Notes under the pieces: model-generated
Databases searched by the model: none
What the model was told of the DNA's origin: nothing
The model's input: only the letters and a program-made list of their open reading frames with translations
Position numbers and translations under genes: made by a program
Origin: Thermodesulfobacteriota bacterium
GTDB taxonomy: Bacteria > Desulfobacterota_D > UBA1144 > Nemesobacterales > UBA2774
DNA: 64,000 bases
Reading direction: 5' to 3'
Assembly: GCA_035325995.1 (NCBI GenBank)
Contig: DAOKYU010000003.1
Coordinates: forward strand, 248,001-312,000
Shown: positions 60,492 through 64,000 of the stretch, one piece after another
Position numbering within the stretch: the first letter of the stretch is position 1
Layout of the letters: each line of letters begins with the position of its first letter

Positions 60492-60739
60492 GGCTAACAA
60501 AATACCCCTTCGGTTTTTGACTGTCAATTAACGGTCTCCCGGGGTCGGAATTCCCCGTCGGTCCACTCTTTTCCACTCTTATTAATAAAGGTACTGGAAA
60601 TTTATTTAAAAGTGTTGTACTGTGTTTTTATTAAAGAAATGCTTTAAGGCTTGTATTCTAAGTCTCTGGTTTGTCGAAATTTATCGGTTTAGGGTGCATT
60701 GTTGACAGCCAGAGGATGTTTTGGTAACCTGAGCCTTAT

Positions 60740-61015
60740 ATGTTGCTTACGAGGGCGCACCTCATCGTCAAAGGCAGGGTTCAGGGGGTTTTCTACAGGG
60801 CCTCTGCCCGGCGTAAGGCCGAGGAGCTCAGGCTGACCGGGTGGGTGAGGAACAACCCGGACGGCACGGTAGAGGCAGTGGCGGAGGGCAATATAGACAT
60901 GGTTGAGGAATTCGTAAGCTGGTGCCGCGAAGGGCCCCCGAACGCAAGGGTGGCCGCCGTCGATGTAACGAGGTCGGCGGCTACGGGCGAGTTCACGCAT
61001 TTCATAATAGACTGA
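60740..61015 (+). CDS. acyP: Acylphosphatase
   Basis: Hydrolyses acyl phosphates. The 91-residue protein has VKGRVQGVFYRASARRKAEE with the phosphate-binding Arg20 and LTGWVRNNPDGTVE with the catalytic Asn38. Length is standard. It is the first of four close-set genes on this strand (acylphosphatase, metallo-beta-lactamase-fold enzyme, FtsB, diguanylate cyclase). Confidence 0.95.
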   Translation: MLLTRAHLIVKGRVQGVFYRASARRKAEELRLTGWVRNNPDGTVEAVAEGNIDMVEEFVSWCREGPPNARVAAVDVTRSAATGEFTHFIID

Positions 61016-61036
61016 CTTTCGGAGAAGATTAAGCGA

Positions 61037-61681
61037 ATGATTCTTAGGTGTATACCCGGCGGTATTTTTCTTACGAACTGCTACATACTCGGCGACGAAA
61101 AGACGAACGAGGGGATACTCATAGACCCGGGCGAGCAGATCGACGACATACTCCGCGAGGTCGAAAAATCTGGCCTCGAAATAACCAGGATAGTAAATAC
61201 TCACACCCACATAGACCACGTAGCCGGGGCCGAAATAGCCAAGAAAGCGCTCGGGGTCGGCTTTTATATACATCCCGACGAAGTGCCGGTTCTCGAGGCG
61301 CTCCCCGAGGCCGCCATGAGGTTCCCCCAGTTCGGCGACGTCGAGGTCCCCGATGTAGAGGGCTTCGTAAAGGAAGGCGACGAGGTCGATATAGGGAGCC
61401 TCAGTGCGAAAGTCCTCCACACGCCGGGGCACACGTGGGGCAGCATATGCCTCGTCATAGACGACGTCGTAATCTCGGGCGACACTCTCTTTGCCGGCAG
61501 CGTCGGCAGGGTCGACCTCACCGGCGGGACGTCCATGGCCGAGCTCGTGGGGTCGATAAAATCCAGGCTCATGCCGCTCCCGGATTCCTACAAGGTCTAC
61601 CCCGGGCACGGACCGTCTACTACCATAGGCATAGAAAGAAAGTCCAACCCCTTCATAGCTGGAGGATTCAGTCTCTTTTAA
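61037..61681 (+). CDS. Metallo-beta-lactamase-fold hydrolase (glyoxalase II-like)
   Basis: A 214-residue protein with THTHIDHVAGAE (His56, His58, Asp60, His61), the later His in LHTPGHTWGS, VISGDTLFAGSVGRVDL and KVYPGHGPSTTIG, which together form the two-metal site. The size fits the short YcbL/glyoxalase II-like group that hydrolyses thioesters. GGAGA precedes the ATG. It is followed three bases later by ftsB. Confidence 0.9.
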   Translation: MILRCIPGGIFLTNCYILGDEKTNEGILIDPGEQIDDILREVEKSGLEITRIVNTHTHIDHVAGAEIAKKALGVGFYIHPDEVPVLEALPEAAMRFPQFGDVEVPDVEGFVKEGDEVDIGSLSAKVLHTPGHTWGSICLVIDDVVISGDTLFAGSVGRVDLTGGTSMAELVGSIKSRLMPLPDSYKVYPGHGPSTTIGIERKSNPFIAGGFSLF

Positions 61682-61684
61682 ACA

Positions 61685-61954
61685 ATGGAAAAGCTGGCAT
61701 TCAGGATAATTATCGTTTTAGCGGCGGTCTCCTTCGTGGTCTACCTCTTCGCGAGGGAGGTCTCTCACGTCTACGCGCTCCATCAGGAAAACGAAAGGGT
61801 AAAGATGCAGGGCGAGGAGCTGGAACGCGCCAACGCCGAGCTCAGGAAAAAAATCGAGCTCATAAAAACCGACAAGGCTTACATGGAAAAAATAATACGG
61901 GACGAGCTGGGGATGATAAAGACCGGTGAAAAAATCTATCGATTTAAAGAATAA
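61685..61954 (+). CDS. ftsB: FtsB/DivIC-like cell-division protein
   Basis: An 89-residue bitopic membrane protein: one N-terminal segment (IIIVLAAVSFVVYLFA), a coiled coil (LHQENERVKMQGEELERANAELRKKIE, in parts), then KTDKAYMEKIIRDELGMIKTGEKIY, the conserved end. It joins FtsL and FtsQ in the divisome. It overlaps the next gene by 29 bases. Confidence 0.85.
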   Translation: MEKLAFRIIIVLAAVSFVVYLFAREVSHVYALHQENERVKMQGEELERANAELRKKIELIKTDKAYMEKIIRDELGMIKTGEKIYRFKE

Positions 61955-64000
61955 GATAACGTATTCGAACTACCTTCTCGGCAAGGTGTTCACGGTGCTC
62001 CTCTCGGTGCTGATCGCAGTGCTCCTGCTAAAGGACAGCCTTCGGTCCCTAAACGCCTTCTCCGTGCTCGCATTCCTTCTTCTGATCCCCGCCGTGGCCT
62101 ATAAAACCGTAAACCTCGTAAGCTCCGGGCGCAGCGACATGCCTGTCCAGGACAGACTCGAATTCGCGCTCCTCTATGCCCTCGTCTTCGAAGTGCTTCT
62201 CGAAGTATTCGGCAACGCCTTTTTCCCGCTTTCCTACATCATGGTGCCCCTTGTAATTCTGTATTTCGGATGGGAGGCGGGCCTCCTGTCCTTTTTCGCC
62301 GTGGCCATGCTCCAGGCGGTACAGCGCCCGGGCCCGTCCCTCCCCGCCGAGCTTCTTTTGCTTCTCGTTTCGGCGGCGGTATTCGGGTTTCTTCTCAAGG
62401 GAGGCGGCGAGCGCTTCACGGCGGGATTTCTCAGGAAAAACAAAAACGACAACCTCGTCCTTCCGGGCGCCATCTCGGGCTCTGCGTCCAGGGACTCGGC
62501 CGGCGATTCCCTCGGCATGGTCGAGCTCAAGAACGAAATAGCGAATTCGCTCAGGATTCTCGGCGAGCTCGTGCCCGGGCACAGCATAATCCTCTATCTC
62601 AAAATGGACGACGGGCTCTTCGGCATCGCCGACTTCGTCTCCAAAAGCGGGGATTACGTCGACAGCGGGCAGAAGCTCAACTTCCGGGGCGGCTACCTCG
62701 GCTGGGTGTTCAAGACGAAAACCCAGGTTCATATAACGAGCATAAAGAACGTCAGGAGGAACCTCCTCTACTATAACCAGAACGTTCCCATAAAGTCCCT
62801 CCTCGCGACGCCGCTCCTCCTCAAGTCCGGGAAAGGTGCGGACGAATCCGGCAAGGAAGTCTTCGGCCTTCTCATAATCGACAGCCTCCACCAGGACGCC
62901 TTCGGTGACAAGGAGAAGATGATCGTCTCCCTCGTTTCCGACAGAATCGTCGAAATGATAGACAGGTTCCAGCTCTCCGAAAAGGTTTACCTTAGCTCCC
63001 AGGAGCTTAATTCCTTCTACGATTTCGCCCAGAGGCTTAGCTCCACGAGCGACATCGAAGTCATACTCGACCACGTGGTCGACACGTTCGGAAGGATATA
63101 CGAATCCGATTTCATAGGAATATCGCTCGTCGAAAAAGATAGCGGCGTGAGCCGCCTCAAAAGAACGAGCGACGGCATGAAGGGGCACCTGGAAGACCTC
63201 GACATAACGCACGGCGACACGCTCGTCGGCCTCGTCACCGGTACGGGCGGCGCGTTTCACTTCGAAGACCTTTCGTCCAGGTCCCGCTACAGGAGCGTCT
63301 TCGGGAAGGAGATCGACTTCGGCCTCGGCATAAAAAATCTAAAGTCCGTTCTGATATGCCCCTTCCACGAGATAGCGCAGGGTGTGGACGGCGATGAGCG
63401 GACAGTCCTCGGGTGCGTCGTCATCGGGCGTAAGTCCAAGAGCCCGTTCAACGAGGGCGAGATAAGCCTCGCGAAAATCATATGCAACGAATCGGCGAAA
63501 TCCATGATGGCGTCCCTCAACTTCCAGAAGGTAAAGGAGCTCGCCATAAGGGACGGCCTCACGGGGCTCTACAACCACAGGCACTTCCAGGAGATGCTCT
63601 CCTACACGATATCCCACTCCGACAGGTACTCCGCCCGCGCCTCGCTCCTCCTGATAGACCTCGACAACCTGAAGACCATAAACGACTCCTTTGGCCACCA
63701 GACGGGCGACAGGGTGCTTACGGCCGTCGGCGACGTTCTGTCGAGCTCGCTCCGCAAGGTCGATATACCGGCGAGATACGGCGGGGACGAATTCGCCGTC
63801 ATACTTCCCAACACCGACAAGGACGGGGCGCTCGCGGTGGCGGAGAAAATTCGTTCCAACCTTTTCAGGATCCCGTTTAAATCGGACGACAGGGACATCG
63901 GAATTTCCCTCAGCATAGGCATCTCCACCTACCCGGTCTCCGCCTCCGACAAGGATTCCCTCATCTCCAGGGCCGACCGCGCCCTTTACGAATCGAAGAA
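61926..64000 (+). CDS. Membrane GAF-GGDEF diguanylate cyclase, 3' end cut off
   Basis: The frame is open from GTG at 61926 to the window edge (691 codons visible). The N-terminus has about five membrane segments (to residue 160). Two GAF-like regions follow (about 200-345 and 360-520), then a GGDEF domain with DGLTGLYNHRHFQEML, LLIDLDNLKTINDSFGHQTGD and RYGGDEFAVILPNTD. The intact GGDEF and the preceding RKVD, five residues ahead, mean an active enzyme with an inhibitory I-site. It makes c-di-GMP in response to unknown membrane or cytosolic signals. A later start is possible; only the last part of GGDEF is missing. Confidence 0.88.
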   Translation, partial: MKKSIDLKNKITYSNYLLGKVFTVLLSVLIAVLLLKDSLRSLNAFSVLAFLLLIPAVAYKTVNLVSSGRSDMPVQDRLEFALLYALVFEVLLEVFGNAFFPLSYIMVPLVILYFGWEAGLLSFFAVAMLQAVQRPGPSLPAELLLLLVSAAVFGFLLKGGGERFTAGFLRKNKNDNLVLPGAISGSASRDSAGDSLGMVELKNEIANSLRILGELVPGHSIILYLKMDDGLFGIADFVSKSGDYVDSGQKLNFRGGYLGWVFKTKTQVHITSIKNVRRNLLYYNQNVPIKSLLATPLLLKSGKGADESGKEVFGLLIIDSLHQDAFGDKEKMIVSLVSDRIVEMIDRFQLSEKVYLSSQELNSFYDFAQRLSSTSDIEVILDHVVDTFGRIYESDFIGISLVEKDSGVSRLKRTSDGMKGHLEDLDITHGDTLVGLVTGTGGAFHFEDLSSRSRYRSVFGKEIDFGLGIKNLKSVLICPFHEIAQGVDGDERTVLGCVVIGRKSKSPFNEGEISLAKIICNESAKSMMASLNFQKVKELAIRDGLTGLYNHRHFQEMLSYTISHSDRYSARASLLLIDLDNLKTINDSFGHQTGDRVLTAVGDVLSSSLRKVDIPARYGGDEFAVILPNTDKDGALAVAEKIRSNLFRIPFKSDDRDIGISLSIGISTYPVSASDKDSLISRADRALYESK

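Noticed and set aside
62049..63260. Minus-strand open frame of 403 codons near the right end
   Set aside because: It is the shadow of the GAF-GGDEF gene on the plus strand, which has clear domains through the same bases.

Overview
The window reads as a G+C-rich (about 60% by eye) chromosome segment of a Gram-negative, diderm bacterium. Evidence: secreted HtrA, predicted outer-membrane barrels, a UmuDC cassette, the gene order prs-rplY-pth-(hppA)-rpsF-rpsR-rplI, and codon use rich in GCC/CTC/ATA/AGG. It would fit a deltaproteobacterium-like or candidate-phylum lineage (Dadabacteria is my guess). No rRNA or other taxonomic marker is present to prove this, so the assignment is inference.

Region 1 (1-16.6 kb) is ordinary core genome. 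It holds a glyoxalase-fold protein, an FAD monooxygenase, HtrA-RidA, a metzincin-like protein, a Cys-type Thi4 thiazole synthase, a translation operon on the minus strand (prs, rplY, pth, K+-dependent membrane pyrophosphatase, rpsF, rpsR, rplI), tRNA-Leu(CAG), a SPOR protein and a primary-like sigma factor with a consensus promoter. Region 2 (16.6-34.4 kb) opens with a repeat-rich intergenic stretch. It continues with mnmG, a small acidic ORF, a thioredoxin-fold YyaL protein, a dynamin-like GTPase, PilZ, TypA, several DUF proteins, NnrS behind a TetR-type operator, OsmC and the Ku-LigD end-joining pair. Region 3 (34.5-41.3 kb) is a set of envelope and stress genes: a Met/His-rich barrel, a Cys/His-rich small protein, PPK2 with two small unknowns, an Ntn hydrolase and a pentameric ligand-gated ion channel.

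Region 4 (41.5-53.0 kb) is the accessory region. An intact tRNA-Arg(CCG) at its right end is the insertion target. A 47-bp copy of the tRNA 3' part at 44573-44619 and a shorter 27-bp copy at 42008-42034 divide it into two tandem islands. The right island (about 8.4 kb) carries a tyrosine integrase, a MerR-like HTH protein, a RepA/DnaB-like ATPase, small phage-like genes and an SOS cassette (SRAP, UmuD, UmuC) flanked by matching 16-18 bp palindromes. The left island is visibly AT-rich. It keeps only the last codons of a second, related integrase and a two-gene translationally coupled module: a protein that looks multi-winged-helix, plus a PD-(D/E)XK nuclease-like protein. This module is the best candidate here for an undescribed system, probably antiphage defence, although function cannot be proven from sequence.

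Region 5 (53.0-64 kb) returns to core genes: a family-4 uracil-DNA glycosylase that lacks the usual Fe-S cysteines, leuS, a glutaredoxin, thiE, an outer-membrane protein, thrC, acylphosphatase, a metallo-beta-lactamase-fold hydrolase, FtsB, and a GAF-GGDEF diguanylate cyclase cut by the window edge.
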